Under the pieces are notes generated by a model. It was not told the origin of the DNA, did no database searches, and saw nothing but the letters and a program-made list of their open reading frames with translations. A program made the translations under genes and the position numbers. DNA of 64,000 nt from Nostoc sp. FACHB-280 (lineage in GTDB: Bacteria; Cyanobacteriota; Cyanobacteriia; Cyanobacteriales; Nostocaceae): assembly GCF_014697615.1 (NCBI RefSeq), contig NZ_JACJSD010000027.1, positions 1 through 64,000 of the forward strand. Direction: 5' to 3'. This document shows, piece after piece, positions 50,862-60,994 of the stretch (its first letter is position 1; every line of letters begins with the position of its first letter).

Positions 50862-51563
50862 TTAAATGGAACCCCAGCCAATTGGAGGTAATGCTACTTG
50901 TTCATCTACTTGGGAATGGGAAACAGCCGCCATACTTGCTGACAACCACATAAACATTTCCACGAAGTTTAATCCGCGCAATTTCAGGGGTGTCCGCACA
51001 GCTAACTGATTGAGCGTTGTCATGTTGGCATTTTCTACACCTACAGAGAAAAAGGCTACGCGCTTATTGGCTTCATCTCCTTGGACTCTTTGGGCCGCTT
51101 GGGCTACTAAATGTTCTTGTTCGCCCTGGGGTTCACCATCGGTAATCATGAATACCCAAGGGCGATAGTAGGCAATGCCATTGGAGCGATATAGGGATTT
51201 ACGCTCTTGCACCATATCTAAGGCTTTGTGAATGCCTGCGCCCATGCTGGTGAGTCCTTGGGCGGTGAGAATTGGCGGGTTAAATTGATCAGCGGTTACA
51301 AAGTCTTGGACGACATTTACTTGGCTATCAAAAGTTACTATTGCTACTTCAACTCGACGAGATGCTAAGGAATTTTTGACTAATTCATCTTTTAAACTCA
51401 GCAAGCCTTGATTTAATGCTTCTATGGCTTCGCCTTGCATGGAACCAGATGTATCTAGTAACAATACACAAGGACAACGGGGTTCGGGATTTTCCGCAAA
51501 TTCTACTACTTCATCCAGGGTTAATGTATCTTGCATAACTTTTTGTGTTATGTTATAGTCCAA
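50862..51563 (-). CDS. TerY-like von Willebrand factor A protein
   Basis: 233 residues. The metal-ion-dependent adhesion site is complete: LLLDTSGSMQGEA (DxSxS, about 36), the Thr in GLTSMGAGIHKAL and ITDGEPQGE (about 138). No signal peptide or helix is present, so it is cytoplasmic like TerY. It is first in the operon with a PP2C phosphatase and a kinase, the order described for TerY-P triads, which are linked to stress responses and tellurite-type gene clusters. No TerC, TerD or TerB gene is in the window. Confidence 0.9.
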   Translation of the reverse strand: MDYNITQKVMQDTLTLDEVVEFAENPEPRCPCVLLLDTSGSMQGEAIEALNQGLLSLKDELVKNSLASRRVEVAIVTFDSQVNVVQDFVTADQFNPPILTAQGLTSMGAGIHKALDMVQERKSLYRSNGIAYYRPWVFMITDGEPQGEQEHLVAQAAQRVQGDEANKRVAFFSVGVENANMTTLNQLAVRTPLKLRGLNFVEMFMWLSASMAAVSHSQVDEQVALPPIGWGSI

Positions 51564-52444
51564 AGCTTTATTTTCCTTTTTTCAAAGTATATATTTCAGT
51601 TTCCGGAGCCTCACAGGGAATAAGTGAATTTTTGGCGATCGCCAGCCGAGTCTTTATGTAACTATTAAACAAATACTTTTCCCTAAATTCTCTACACATT
51701 TATTAAAGTTTTCATCAAGTTACCGTTGCTCAACCGCAAATTTACCAAGAGTTCTTGTTTAGAGCATCCCAGAACTATAAAGATTTATGTAGGGCAACCG
51801 ATAGAATATAATAAACATCAAAATTTGCCCAGATAAAAATTTAAAGATTTCGTGTGGAACATATTCATTTTTTGTCTGCGACAAATTGTTAACTCTGGCA
51901 ATTTCTCATTAAAGTCATCCTGCAAGTCGGTTTTTAGCCAAATACGGAATTGAGCTAGTAAAATTTTTGTTTTTCATTCATTTTCCTCAAGCTTGCTCAG
52001 AAATAAATAATCTATCTTATGACAGATGTATTTTTCTGTTCTTAAATCTAGTGTATTTGGGAAACTCTGAATCAAATATAGAATTTGAGATTGTTCTGGG
52101 GTAGTTTCTCGGATCTTTTGGTACTTGAGCCTCCTAGAAGAATTGTTTTGGGTAAAGATTTGTACAGCGCCAGTTCTGACTCCTGAGTGAGTAAAAATAC
52201 TAAATTCTGTTATGGCTTTTCAGAAATATTAATGAAAAGTATTTTATAGGCATTGTCGTTTTGTCTCAGCAGATCATTAAGCTGACTAGATAAGGCTGTG
52301 ATTTCCATAGCTTTTAATCTCAATTTATTTTCTCTACTAGAAAAATAATTTTCTGGAAGACATATTAAAACTAATAAAGTAAAACATACATAAGAATCCA
52401 AATTTACATACCTTCTGTATAATCTTCTAAAACAATTTTTTAAA
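51564..52444. other. Long divergent gene-free region
   Basis: 881 bp between the vWA operon and the PATAN response regulator. No credible protein was found; a 63-codon minus frame (52210-52401, TTG start) has a hydrophobic N-terminus but no family. HIP1 and CTGACTCCTGAG repeats are present. A regulatory leader or small RNA could be here, but nothing specific is visible. Confidence 0.5.
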
Positions 52445-53836
52445 ATGCCTAATTTTGGTACATTTACAGTTTTACGTCCTCATAGTTTATTAAAACAACT
52501 ATCTCATAGTGTCGAAACTACTTGTTTACAAGCATTTAGTAACTTAGTAACATGGTTAATTTATTTAGAACAGGGAAATATAACCTACGCCACCAACTCA
52601 GTTGAACCCTTTGATAGATTAGAGCGCCATCTCCGCCGCCTGAATTTTCTCAATAGCGAAATTCGCGTAGAATTACGCATGAACTTTGAAGTTGATGTGT
52701 TTAATCATGCCATTGCTGATAGCAACGATTTATCAACTCAGCCTGCTGACTATCAAGCAATTCATTGGCTAATTAACGAAGGTTATCTGGATGATGCACA
52801 AGCGACAATTTTGATTCAAGAACTTGTTAAAGAAGTGGTGGAATCGTTGTTGTTAGTAAAAACAGGTACTTATGCTTTAAGTGATGCAAGCCAAACATTG
52901 ACAAAAATTTGTCGTCTGGATGTAGAAAAAACTCTAGAAATTTGTTACGTTAGACTACAAAATTGGCAATCTTTTGCACCCCAAATCTCTTCACCTTATC
53001 AGCGTCCATACCTGTTAATTAACAGGAATTTTCACAGCAAGAATTTACCGCAACTACCACGAGAATTAACAGCTTGGATGAAAGGATTTAGCCTGAGACA
53101 TCTGGCTGTAATTATGAATCAAGATGAAATGCAACTGGCTCAACATTTATACCCTCATATTGTGCAAGGAGGGGTAATTCTGCACGAACCAGATCCACCA
53201 TTTGATCAATTACCTAAGCATCAGCCAGAAGTTTCAGGATCTGCTCGATATACAACAGCATTACTCAACAGACAATTCATCGACACAGTAGTAGAACCCA
53301 GTAATCGCTATCTAGAAGCAGAAACGGCTCTGGCTGTTGAAGATTTTAGCCTTGTGGTGCGATCGCCACAAGCAACCTCACCATCAATTCACAATCTTCA
53401 GGAATTAACAATACCAAATACCATAAACTCACCGCCCGAAATAGTAACGACTACTACCATCAACGCCAAAAAGACTTATAAAATCATTTCTGTGGATGAT
53501 AGCCCGACAATTCTGAAAGAAATAAGTCGTTTTTTGGAAAGTGAGAATTTTTCTGTAGTGACAATTGATGATCCACTCAAAGCTGTAATGTCAATTATTC
53601 GTCATAAACCAGACTTAATTTTGTTGGATCTCAATATGGCTGGAATTGATGGTTATGAATTATGCAAAATAATTCGGAATAATTCTATGTTTAAACATAC
53701 TCCAATTATTTTTGTCACAGGTAATAAAGGAATTGTTGATAAAGTCAAAGCTAAATTAGTCGGAGCCTCTGGTTATTTAACTAAACCTTTTACCCGTGCA
53801 GAGTTGCTGAAACTGGTGTTTATGCACTTGGCTTGA
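52445..53836 (+). CDS. PatA-like response regulator (PATAN/DUF4388 plus receiver)
   Basis: 463 residues. The N-terminal part (1-~320) has the PATAN-type domain (LVTWLIYLEQGNITYATN, then LVKTGTYALSD). The C-terminal receiver (345-463) has SVDDSPTILKE (acidic pocket), LILLDLNMAGIDG (phosphoacceptor Asp, about 398), FVTGN and YLTKPF (Lys). The order PATAN then receiver is that of PatA of Anabaena and relatives, which influence heterocyst pattern, pili or phototaxis. It is not PatA itself on this evidence, because cyanobacteria carry many paralogues. No kinase gene is adjacent. Confidence 0.88.
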   Translation: MPNFGTFTVLRPHSLLKQLSHSVETTCLQAFSNLVTWLIYLEQGNITYATNSVEPFDRLERHLRRLNFLNSEIRVELRMNFEVDVFNHAIADSNDLSTQPADYQAIHWLINEGYLDDAQATILIQELVKEVVESLLLVKTGTYALSDASQTLTKICRLDVEKTLEICYVRLQNWQSFAPQISSPYQRPYLLINRNFHSKNLPQLPRELTAWMKGFSLRHLAVIMNQDEMQLAQHLYPHIVQGGVILHEPDPPFDQLPKHQPEVSGSARYTTALLNRQFIDTVVEPSNRYLEAETALAVEDFSLVVRSPQATSPSIHNLQELTIPNTINSPPEIVTTTTINAKKTYKIISVDDSPTILKEISRFLESENFSVVTIDDPLKAVMSIIRHKPDLILLDLNMAGIDGYELCKIIRNNSMFKHTPIIFVTGNKGIVDKVKAKLVGASGYLTKPFTRAELLKLVFMHLA

Positions 53837-54000
53837 AAGAAGGCAGGAGGCAGTGGTTCAGCTACGCGGTAATCGAGCGAAGCGATGCACTGAGCTTGTC
53901 GAAGTGTCGAGATTCACCAACCGGGGCAGGTGTGACAAGGGGGACAAGGGAGACATAGAAGCAATCTTTCTACCTTGTCTACTCCTACTCAGCACTCAGG
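53837..54000. repeat. Cluster of dispersed repeats
   Basis: In order: GGCAGGA heptamers, CAGCTACGCGGTAATCGAGC (related to 56392), a diverged ACTGAGC-TTGTCGAAGT unit, GACAAGGGGGACAAGGG, the core GAAGCAATCTTTCTACC and TCAGCACTCAGG. The last part is one of four composite copies (see 58665, 60842, 63590). Confidence 0.65.
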
Positions 54001-54058
54001 ATGAAATTAAAGGCCGATGTATGCCGATAATACAGATGGTGCGTGATTGACAATCAAA

Positions 54059-55039
54059 ATGCAAATCAGTCGAGAACTATCCCTGTCAAAAATGGGTTGC
54101 GGAACTTGGGCTTGGGGAAACCAAGTGCTGTGGGGATACAACGAAAACATGGATGAGCAGCTACAAGCTGTGTTTAACTTGTGTGTTAGTAATGGTGTAA
54201 CTTTATTTGACACGGGTGATTCTTACGGTACTGGGAGATTAAATGGACGCAGTGAGTTACTCTTGGGGCGTTTTTCTCAAGAGTATCAAGGATTAAACCA
54301 AGAAAAGATTTGCATTGCAACAAAGCTGGCTGCGTATCCTTGGCGATGGACAAGCCAGTCGATGATAAAAGCTTGTCAGTCTTCCGCCCAACGTTTAGGT
54401 AGAAATGTTGATTTAGTACAGATGCACTGGTCTACTGCTAATTATGCACCTTGGCAAGAAAAAGGTTTATTAGAGGGTTTGGCTGACCTTTATGAACAAG
54501 GTTTGGTTAAAGGTGTTGGGCTGTCGAATTATGGGCCAAAACGCTTAAAAATGGTGCAGCAAAGATTTGCCGAACGAGGTGTGCCGATTTCTACCTTGCA
54601 AGTGCAGTATTCTTTGTTATCGACTTATCCGGTGACGCAACTGGGACTAAAAGATGTGTGCGATGAATTGGGTATTAAATTAATTGCTTACAGTCCTTTG
54701 GCTTTGGGGATATTAACAGGTAAATATTCTGAGACAGGGACTTTTCCCAAAGGTGTACGCGGGTTGTTATTTAGACAGTTATTACCGGGGGTGCGATCGC
54801 TGTTAGCATGTTTACAAGCGATCGCCCAATCTCGCAATAAAACTATGTCACAGGTCGCCATTAACTGGTGTATCTGTAAAGGTACTATTCCCATCCCTGG
54901 TGCAAAATCCCTCGCCCAAGCACAGGAGAATATTGGTGCATTAGGTTGGCAACTCGATGCTGGTGAAATAGCAGAGTTAGATAAAGCCGCCGACAGTACA
55001 GATAAAGTGATGGTGCAGAATATTTTTCAGACGAAGTGA
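54059..55039 (+). CDS. Aldo/keto reductase
   Basis: 326 residues from ATG 54059 (MQISRELSLSKMGCGTWAWG). The TIM-barrel AKR pattern has the catalytic residues in LFDTGDSYGTGRLNGRSE (Asp and Tyr), CIATKLAAYPW (Lys) and LVQMHWSTAN (His). The C-terminal cofactor site is GTIPIPGAKSLAQAQEN. It reduces carbonyl compounds with NADPH; the substrate is unknown. A second AKR with a Tat signal follows 303 bp downstream, but repeats separate the two. Confidence 0.92.
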   Translation: MQISRELSLSKMGCGTWAWGNQVLWGYNENMDEQLQAVFNLCVSNGVTLFDTGDSYGTGRLNGRSELLLGRFSQEYQGLNQEKICIATKLAAYPWRWTSQSMIKACQSSAQRLGRNVDLVQMHWSTANYAPWQEKGLLEGLADLYEQGLVKGVGLSNYGPKRLKMVQQRFAERGVPISTLQVQYSLLSTYPVTQLGLKDVCDELGIKLIAYSPLALGILTGKYSETGTFPKGVRGLLFRQLLPGVRSLLACLQAIAQSRNKTMSQVAINWCICKGTIPIPGAKSLAQAQENIGALGWQLDAGEIAELDKAADSTDKVMVQNIFQTK

Positions 55040-55342
55040 GACGAGGGGTTAGAGGCTAGGGGCTAGGGACTAGGGACTAGGGAAGGGTGAAAGGGTATAG
55101 GGGTGTGAGGTGTATATGTTCAAAACTCTTACACCTCACCCCCCTATTCACTTTTTTTCATTCCAATGAGGTACATTCATCTAGCCTCTAGCCTCTATCA
55201 ACTTATACTGAACTCAACCGGAAAACGCTGTAAGTGGTTTAATATACCTCTTGATCAAGACTGTTCTCTTTCAACAGTTAGATGCACCCTAACCTGCACA
55301 GTGCGAAGCTATGAGGATGTAATACTTTGATTTCAATGATTT
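55040..55342. other. Intergenic region with heptamer repeats
   Basis: CTAGGGA/CTAGGGG heptamers (about 55055-55100), GGGTGTGAGGTG text and its complement near 55130. The remaining ~150 bp before the next gene may hold its promoter; no hairpin or box stands out. Confidence 0.5.
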
Positions 55343-56374
55343 ATGGAAATCAGTAGACGAGATTTACTGAAAATAGCTTCTGCTTCTGGTTTAGGAACAG
55401 TCGGACTAGCAGCGACAGCAGGAATTGGCAAACAAGTTTTAGCCCAAAATCAATCCACTCCAATTAAAAAAGGTGAAATGATTTATCGTCAGTTAGGCCG
55501 GACTGGGGAAAAAGTTTCGGTAATTGGTTTGGGTGGACACCATATTGGTAGACCAAAAGATGAGGAAGAAGGTATCAGGCTGATTCGTGCTGCTATTGAT
55601 CGTGGTATTAACTTTATGGACAATAGCTGGGACTATCACAATGGCGGGAGTGAAATTCGGATGGGTAAAGCACTCCGAGATGGTTATCGGCAAAAAGTAT
55701 TTCTGATGACAAAGATTGATGGTCGCACCAAAAAAGCCGCAACCCAGCAAATTGATGATTCTTTGAAAAGATTGCAGAGCGATCGCATAGACTTATTACA
55801 GCATCATGAAATCATCCGTATGGAAGACCCAGACCGGATTTTTGCTCCTGGCGGTGCAATGGAGGCGGTTCTAGAAGCCCAAAAAGCTGGCAAAATTCGC
55901 TACATCGGCTTTACTGGCCACAAAGACCCCTTAGTTCACCTAAGAATGCTGGATGTTGCTGCTCAAAACAACTTTCGTTTTGATACAGTACAAATGCCAC
56001 TCAATGTTATGGATGCCCATTTTCGCAGTTTTGAACGCCAAGTTTTACCCAGACTAGTCAAAGATGGCATTGGTGTTTTAGGAATGAAATCAATGGGTGA
56101 TCAAAATATTCTCAAAAGTAATACAGTTAAACCCATTGAATGCTTACACTACGCGATGAATTTACCAACATCCACAGTGATTACAGGCATTGAAAGTACG
56201 AAAATTCTAGACCAAGCTTTTGAAGCTGTCCGCACCTTTGAACCTATGAGTCAAGCACAAGTTCAAGAACTATTAAATCGAACTCGTCAAGCTGCGACTA
56301 AAGGTCAATATGAATTGTTTAAAACTACGAGTCAATTTGATAGTACCGCACTTAATCCTGAGTGGTTGGGTTGA
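55343..56374 (+). CDS. Tat-exported aldo/keto reductase
   Basis: 343 residues. The N-terminus MEISRRDLLKIASASGLG has the twin-arginine motif, a hydrophobic stretch and a likely cleavage site near VLAQN (about 34), so it should be folded in the cytoplasm and exported. The AKR core starts MIYRQLGRTGEKVSVIGLGG; the catalytic residues are in FMDNSWDYHNGGSE (Asp, Tyr), LMTKIDGRT (Lys) and LLQHHEI (His). The C-terminus is MSQAQVQELLNRT. The substrate is unknown. It would work in the periplasm or thylakoid lumen, where NADPH supply is unclear. Confidence 0.92.
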   Translation: MEISRRDLLKIASASGLGTVGLAATAGIGKQVLAQNQSTPIKKGEMIYRQLGRTGEKVSVIGLGGHHIGRPKDEEEGIRLIRAAIDRGINFMDNSWDYHNGGSEIRMGKALRDGYRQKVFLMTKIDGRTKKAATQQIDDSLKRLQSDRIDLLQHHEIIRMEDPDRIFAPGGAMEAVLEAQKAGKIRYIGFTGHKDPLVHLRMLDVAAQNNFRFDTVQMPLNVMDAHFRSFERQVLPRLVKDGIGVLGMKSMGDQNILKSNTVKPIECLHYAMNLPTSTVITGIESTKILDQAFEAVRTFEPMSQAQVQELLNRTRQAATKGQYELFKTTSQFDSTALNPEWLG

Positions 56375-56391
56375 TGTAAGTAGGTGGGTGA

Positions 56392-56431
56392 GCTTCGCGG
56401 TAATCTCGACTTCGCTCGATTACCGCGAAGC
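56392..56431. repeat. Hairpin repeat after the Tat-AKR gene
   Basis: GCTTCGCGGTAATC and its exact complement enclose TCGACTTCGCTC. It lies 17 nt after the stop codon. No T-run follows. A related half is at 53861-53880. Confidence 0.75.
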
Positions 56432-56500
56432 CGAACCACTGACTCCTGCCTTGCCATAACGACAATTTTTAACACCGACCTACTTACTACCTCCTAATAA

Positions 56501-58477
56501 TTACTCTTTGCCCACCGGATTAATTGGCCTTCTAGTAGGAGCCAATACCATTAAGAAATCAACTTGTTCTTTATCTGGTGTGGTAGAACTTGTGGCACTC
56601 AAACTGTAGACTGAACCAATAATTGATTTCCAAGGTTGGAAACTTTTATCATCAAAGAAACTGGGTGCAAATCCATAAATCCAAGACAAAGTAGACCCAC
56701 CATTCAAATAAAAATAGCCGTAGTTAGGTCGGGGTAAAGTATTAGTTGCTGTTTTGAAATTATAAGTTGTAGGTAGGGGAATATAAGGCTGTGGTACTAA
56801 ATCTTTAATTGCACCAAAACCTGTGGAAATCACAAGAGTTTTTTCGTCTACCCAATTATAAGCCAGTAAGCTTTGAGAAGATTCTCCGTTGATATCCCAA
56901 CTCGTGATAGTTTGTCCTTGGATATCTTGAGTATTAACTACAACTTCTCCGTTTGAAAAAGATTTGATCAGTTCATCTAATTTCTTGAGAGTGGTTTCAG
57001 CAGCATCTCGATTATTTGTTTCTAAGGCGATACCAATCCCTAAATTCAAGTTAGGAATTGAGCCTAACAACCCTCCCTTGGAAGGAAACAAAAAGAACGC
57101 ATAATCACCGTCCATCCAGTTGAGTATGTCTTTTTCTAAATCCAGTTTGGTATTATTCAGGACAAAACTACGGAGTTGGTCGAGATACTCTTTGAGTTTT
57201 GGTTCTGTACTTAAAGCTTTTGCTATTAGTAGCCATTTCTGATTAAGATTGCGACCAGTGGCAGCAGAGTAAGTAGCACCTGGTAATCTTGATACTATCG
57301 CCTCTGGTTGTTCAGTTTGAAATTCATCTTTTTCTGATTTTGGAGTTTGGCGATAGGCTGTAGCTTGAAAGCGTAATCCTTCTGGTTCTACTGTTAAAAA
57401 CCCATTGACACTTCCATATTCTTTTAATTCATCAAGGTTAATGGATTCACTACCAAAAATTGGAAAAGGCAGACTTGGATCTTTGGCAATTTCGCTAATT
57501 AAAGGCACAAAAGTTGCCAAATTTTCATGAATGGCAAACAAAGATTTAGCATACTGGGGATGCTTTATTGTTTCCTGAAATTGGGGATTTTGAGCAAGAT
57601 TATTCTCTCCTTGGGAAGTATCAATAATTTGCTCAATGGCTTTAGCCGTAAATCCAGTGACAACGTATCCTGGTAAAGTAGCGATCGCTAGTCCTTTGGG
57701 TCTTCTTTTTAACCAATCTGGATTACCCAAAATCGGTGGAATCGCCGCTAAGTTGGATTTTGTCAAAGAATTAGTCGGTTTTTGGGGTATTTTTATCGAC
57801 TTTGTCGGTAATATGGTAAGTTTTTTTAAATTTGATTCTGGTGATGCTGCTGGCTCCGGTGCTTTTGGTGATTCTGGTAATGGGGCTGTTGATTCCGTCT
57901 CTGGATTTGATTCTGGTGCTTTTGGTAACTCTGGTAATGGGGGTATTGATTCCGTCTCTGGATTTGATTCTGGCAATTTTGGCGGTTCGGCTGGTTCTGG
58001 AACCTGGAGTTCTATAATATTTACACCTTTATACTCACTTACCTTGACTCGTTTTGGGTCACTATTTTTCAGTAAGTCTAACAAAGGCTGGATGCGGGAC
58101 TCATCTTTCAGAGGAGCCAACATAATAAAGTTATTCTCTAGAGTTGCGGTTGTACCTTCAACCTTGGGTAGAAACGCAGCCGCTACTTGTTCGCCCAACA
58201 AAGACTCAATTTCTCGCACATAGTCGAGTTTAAAAGAAGGTGGTAAATATTGAGCGACGGCGGAAAATGCTCTGTCAAATAAATAAAAACGATTTAGGTC
58301 TGCCCAAGCATCTACCTTCGTGTTGATTAAGCTGACCAATGGTGTGTCTGCTGGTAAGATTTTAGCGATCGCTGGGACATTCAGGGTAGTAGATGCCTCA
58401 GCCTCGCTTTTCTCAGCCACAGGGGAAGCCACTGCTAAAACTGATAATAGCGATACTGTAATAATCGGTGATACCAT
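56501..58477 (-). CDS. DUF3352 family exported protein
   Basis: 658 residues from ATG 58477 (MVSPIITVSLLSVLAVASP). The longer frame from 58519 reads through an AT-rich repeat and is unlikely. The N-terminus looks like a signal peptide or anchor. The rest is the DUF3352 cyanobacterial pattern (AKILPADTPLVSLINTK, LNRFYLFDRAFSAVAQYLPP, DYAFFLFPSKGG). A Pro/Glu/Ser-rich linker at about 150-215 contains a repeated PESNPETES-PLPE unit (19 residues each). The function is unknown; it is probably in the periplasm. It converges on the Tat-AKR gene. Confidence 0.85.
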   Translation of the reverse strand: MVSPIITVSLLSVLAVASPVAEKSEAEASTTLNVPAIAKILPADTPLVSLINTKVDAWADLNRFYLFDRAFSAVAQYLPPSFKLDYVREIESLLGEQVAAAFLPKVEGTTATLENNFIMLAPLKDESRIQPLLDLLKNSDPKRVKVSEYKGVNIIELQVPEPAEPPKLPESNPETESIPPLPELPKAPESNPETESTAPLPESPKAPEPAASPESNLKKLTILPTKSIKIPQKPTNSLTKSNLAAIPPILGNPDWLKRRPKGLAIATLPGYVVTGFTAKAIEQIIDTSQGENNLAQNPQFQETIKHPQYAKSLFAIHENLATFVPLISEIAKDPSLPFPIFGSESINLDELKEYGSVNGFLTVEPEGLRFQATAYRQTPKSEKDEFQTEQPEAIVSRLPGATYSAATGRNLNQKWLLIAKALSTEPKLKEYLDQLRSFVLNNTKLDLEKDILNWMDGDYAFFLFPSKGGLLGSIPNLNLGIGIALETNNRDAAETTLKKLDELIKSFSNGEVVVNTQDIQGQTITSWDINGESSQSLLAYNWVDEKTLVISTGFGAIKDLVPQPYIPLPTTYNFKTATNTLPRPNYGYFYLNGGSTLSWIYGFAPSFFDDKSFQPWKSIIGSVYSLSATSSTTPDKEQVDFLMVLAPTRRPINPVGKE

Positions 58478-58783
58478 TTGGAATTTTAGATTTTCGATTT
58501 TAGAATTGCAACCTAGCAACTAAATGTATAAGGCATAAAATGCAATTGTGCAGGTTTCTTTTTTATATTTTTATTACTAGAAAATAAATGGGTTTTGCCA
58601 AAATTTAAAATTAAGTATTAAAAAATAATCTGTTTTAACAATTAGTGGTAAAGAGTTATATGAGGGGAGGGAGACAAGGGAGACAAGGGGGACAAGGTGG
58701 ACAAGGTAGCTATCTTTCTCCCTTGTCTCCCCCCTCTCTCCCTTGTCTACTCCCACTCAGCACTCAGCACTTTGCTATCTAAA
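58478..58783. other. Intergenic region with composite repeat
   Basis: 306 bp. The part near 58478-58660 is AT-rich and may carry the DUF3352 promoter. From 58665 it is filled by repeats. Confidence 0.5.
58665..58772. repeat. Composite GACAAGG/CTTGTC repeat
   Basis: GGGAGACAAGGGAGACAAGG units, then GTAGCTATCTTTCTCCC, CTTGTCTCCC units and CACTCAGCACTCAGCACT. Left and right arms can pair. One of four related copies in 53.9-63.7 kb. Confidence 0.75.
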
Positions 58784-60760
58784 TTAATTAATCGTTCCCG
58801 TCACAGGTGAACTAGCACTAGCGTAAGATTTAATCGGCATTCTGCCGGCGAGGTATGCTAAACGACCAGCGACGGTTGCTAAATTCATCGCATAAGCCAT
58901 TGCAGGGGCATTTTGGGCTAGAGCGATCGCACTATTAATTAACAAGGCATCTGCGCCTAATTCCATTGCTTGAGACGCTTCGGAAGGTGAACCAATACCT
59001 GCGTCCACCACAACTGGTACTTTCGCGTTTTCAATAATGATTTGGATATTGGCAGTGGTTTTTAATCCTTGTCCCGAACCGATGGGGGAAGCTAAAGGCA
59101 TGACTGTTGCACAGCCAACTTCTTCTAAGCGTTTGGCTAACATTGGGTCAGCATTAATATACGGCAATACCGCAAACCCTTCTTTTACCAGTTGTTCAGC
59201 AGCTTGCAGTGTCCCAATCGGGTCAGGGAGTAAATATTTTGAATCTGGGATAACTTCTAATTTCACAAAATTATTATCTTCCTGCCCCAGCAATTTGGCC
59301 ATTTCTCGACCCAAACGGGCAACACGAATTGCTTCTTCGGCAGTTTGACAACCAGCAGTATTCGGCAACATCCAAATTTTTGACCAATCTAGTGCTTCTG
59401 CTAAACCTTCATGTCCTGGGGTTTTGGCTTGGACTCGCCGCACTGCGACGGTGACAATTTGACAGCCACTAGCAACAATACTTTGCTGCATTTCTGCAAT
59501 GCTGCGATATTTGCCGGTTCCTGTCATTAAGCGAGATTGAAAGGTTTTACCGGCAATTACCAGTGGAGAGTCGGGAAGCGGGGAGTTGACTTCGACTGCG
59601 CTCAGTAATTTGGGAGTTGGCAGGGAGGAGTGGCGATCGCCGTTGGTAAAATTGGCAGAGTGAGTGAGCATAGGGGCGGTAGATGGCTGGGTATGAAACC
59701 GAGAATAATGGAAATGTGCCAATAAAGAATCTGATTTTTGTTCGCAGATTAAATCAGCAATTAAGGCGGCTGTCACAGGCGCAAGTAAAATGCCGTTGCG
59801 ATAATGACCTGTAGCCAAAGTCAAGTTTGCACAGTGGCTAGTGCCGAGAATTGGTAACTCATCTGGGGTAGCCGGACGAAAACCCCACCAAAATTCTTGA
59901 ATGGAATAATCTTGTAATTGGGGATAGAGACGAATTGCTTGTTGAAGTAAAGATTGGATACCTGTAGGGGTGTTATTCGGGGCAAAACCCACATCTTCGC
60001 TAGTCGCACCCAAAATAATCGAGCGATCGCGCCGGGGTACGATGTAAATATATTCGCCAAATAAGACTCGTCGCAAAGGCAATTCCGGCACAAAGTCAGG
60101 TAAGTGGATACTCAACATTTGCCCTTTGCGGGGAGTCACAGGCAAAGGTAACAATTCATTAGACCAAGCACCAGCTGCTAAAACATAGTGACCGGCACGA
60201 ACTACGCCTTGGTTGGTTTGTACGCCGATGACTTGTCCTTGCTGTTGGATTAATCCTGCAACTGTGATGTTATCTTTGATTTCAATGCCGAGGAATTGAG
60301 CCGCAGTTCTCAGTGCTTGGGCTAATGCCCGATTGTCAACTTGAGCATCTTCAGGATACCACCAGCCACCGACGACATCATTACTCAATCCTGGCTGATA
60401 TTGATGAATGGCAGTTTTATCTAACCAATAAGCAGGTGAATCACCAGTCGCAGCAGACTGTGGTGGTTGATAAACAGGCGCAAGAATGCCACAAGCCCAG
60501 TAACCAGGATTAATCCCCGTTAAATCTTCAAGTTTGCTTGTCCATTCTGGGTATAAGGCACGCGATCGCCTGCACAACTTACCCATCATCTCATCTTGGA
60601 TAATTTCTGCGTCTGGTGCTAACATGCCAGCAGCAGCATGGGTAGCAGCAGCCTGGAAATCACGACAAAGCACGGTGACATCTGTCCCGCGCAATTTAAG
60701 TTCGACGGCGATCGCCAAGCCAATAACACCGCCACCAATAATTAAAACATCGCTAGTCAT
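58784..60760 (-). CDS. thiO/thiG: Bifunctional glycine oxidase ThiO / thiazole synthase ThiG
   Basis: 658 residues. The ThiO half (1-~365) has the FAD motif [19 protein letters not shown], then [13 protein letters not shown] and [14 protein letters not shown]; it oxidises glycine to the imine used for thiazole. The ThiG half (~395-650) has [37 protein letters not shown] (Schiff-base Lys region) and [32 protein letters not shown]; it builds the thiazole phosphate of thiamine. Such a fusion is known in Anabaena and Nostoc. The linker (about 365-395) includes codons from the ACTGAGCG-type dispersed repeat (59589-59607). No thiS or thiE is adjacent. Confidence 0.95.
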   Translation of the reverse strand: MTSDVLIIGGGVIGLAIAVELKLRGTDVTVLCRDFQAAATHAAAGMLAPDAEIIQDEMMGKLCRRSRALYPEWTSKLEDLTGINPGYWACGILAPVYQPPQSAATGDSPAYWLDKTAIHQYQPGLSNDVVGGWWYPEDAQVDNRALAQALRTAAQFLGIEIKDNITVAGLIQQQGQVIGVQTNQGVVRAGHYVLAAGAWSNELLPLPVTPRKGQMLSIHLPDFVPELPLRRVLFGEYIYIVPRRDRSIILGATSEDVGFAPNNTPTGIQSLLQQAIRLYPQLQDYSIQEFWWGFRPATPDELPILGTSHCANLTLATGHYRNGILLAPVTAALIADLICEQKSDSLLAHFHYSRFHTQPSTAPMLTHSANFTNGDRHSSLPTPKLLSAVEVNSPLPDSPLVIAGKTFQSRLMTGTGKYRSIAEMQQSIVASGCQIVTVAVRRVQAKTPGHEGLAEALDWSKIWMLPNTAGCQTAEEAIRVARLGREMAKLLGQEDNNFVKLEVIPDSKYLLPDPIGTLQAAEQLVKEGFAVLPYINADPMLAKRLEEVGCATVMPLASPIGSGQGLKTTANIQIIIENAKVPVVVDAGIGSPSEASQAMELGADALLINSAIALAQNAPAMAYAMNLATVAGRLAYLAGRMPIKSYASASSPVTGTIN

Positions 60761-60770
60761 TAGTCATTAG

Positions 60771-60960
60771 TCATTGGTTATTAGCCATTGATCATTAGTA
60801 CACAACTACATAACTTATAACTAATAACTTGTAACCAATGACTAGTTTTGAGTGCTGAGTTTTGAGTGCTGAGTGCTGAAAGGGAGTAGACAAGGTAGAG
60901 GGGGTAGACAAGGTAGAAAGATTGCTTCCTTGTCTCCCTTGTCTCCCTTGTCTTCCCTAC
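60771..60960. repeat. Heptamer and composite repeats upstream of thiO/thiG
   Basis: GTCATTA heptamers (about 60755-60805), then GAGTGCTGAGTTTTGAGTGC and an inverted copy of the GACAAGG composite (60842-60960), with core GGTAGAAAGATTGC. A 123-codon minus frame across it is a repeat artefact. Confidence 0.75.
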
Positions 60961-60994
60961 CCCTGGTTGGTGAGCGACTTGCCACTGCCTCTTC

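Noticed and set aside
52210-52401. 63-codon minus frame with a hydrophobic start
   Set aside because: TTG start, no Shine-Dalgarno, no known family, in an AT-rich promoter region. A small protein cannot be excluded but is not supported.
53853-54050. 65-codon plus frame
   Set aside because: It consists almost wholly of dispersed repeats between two real genes.
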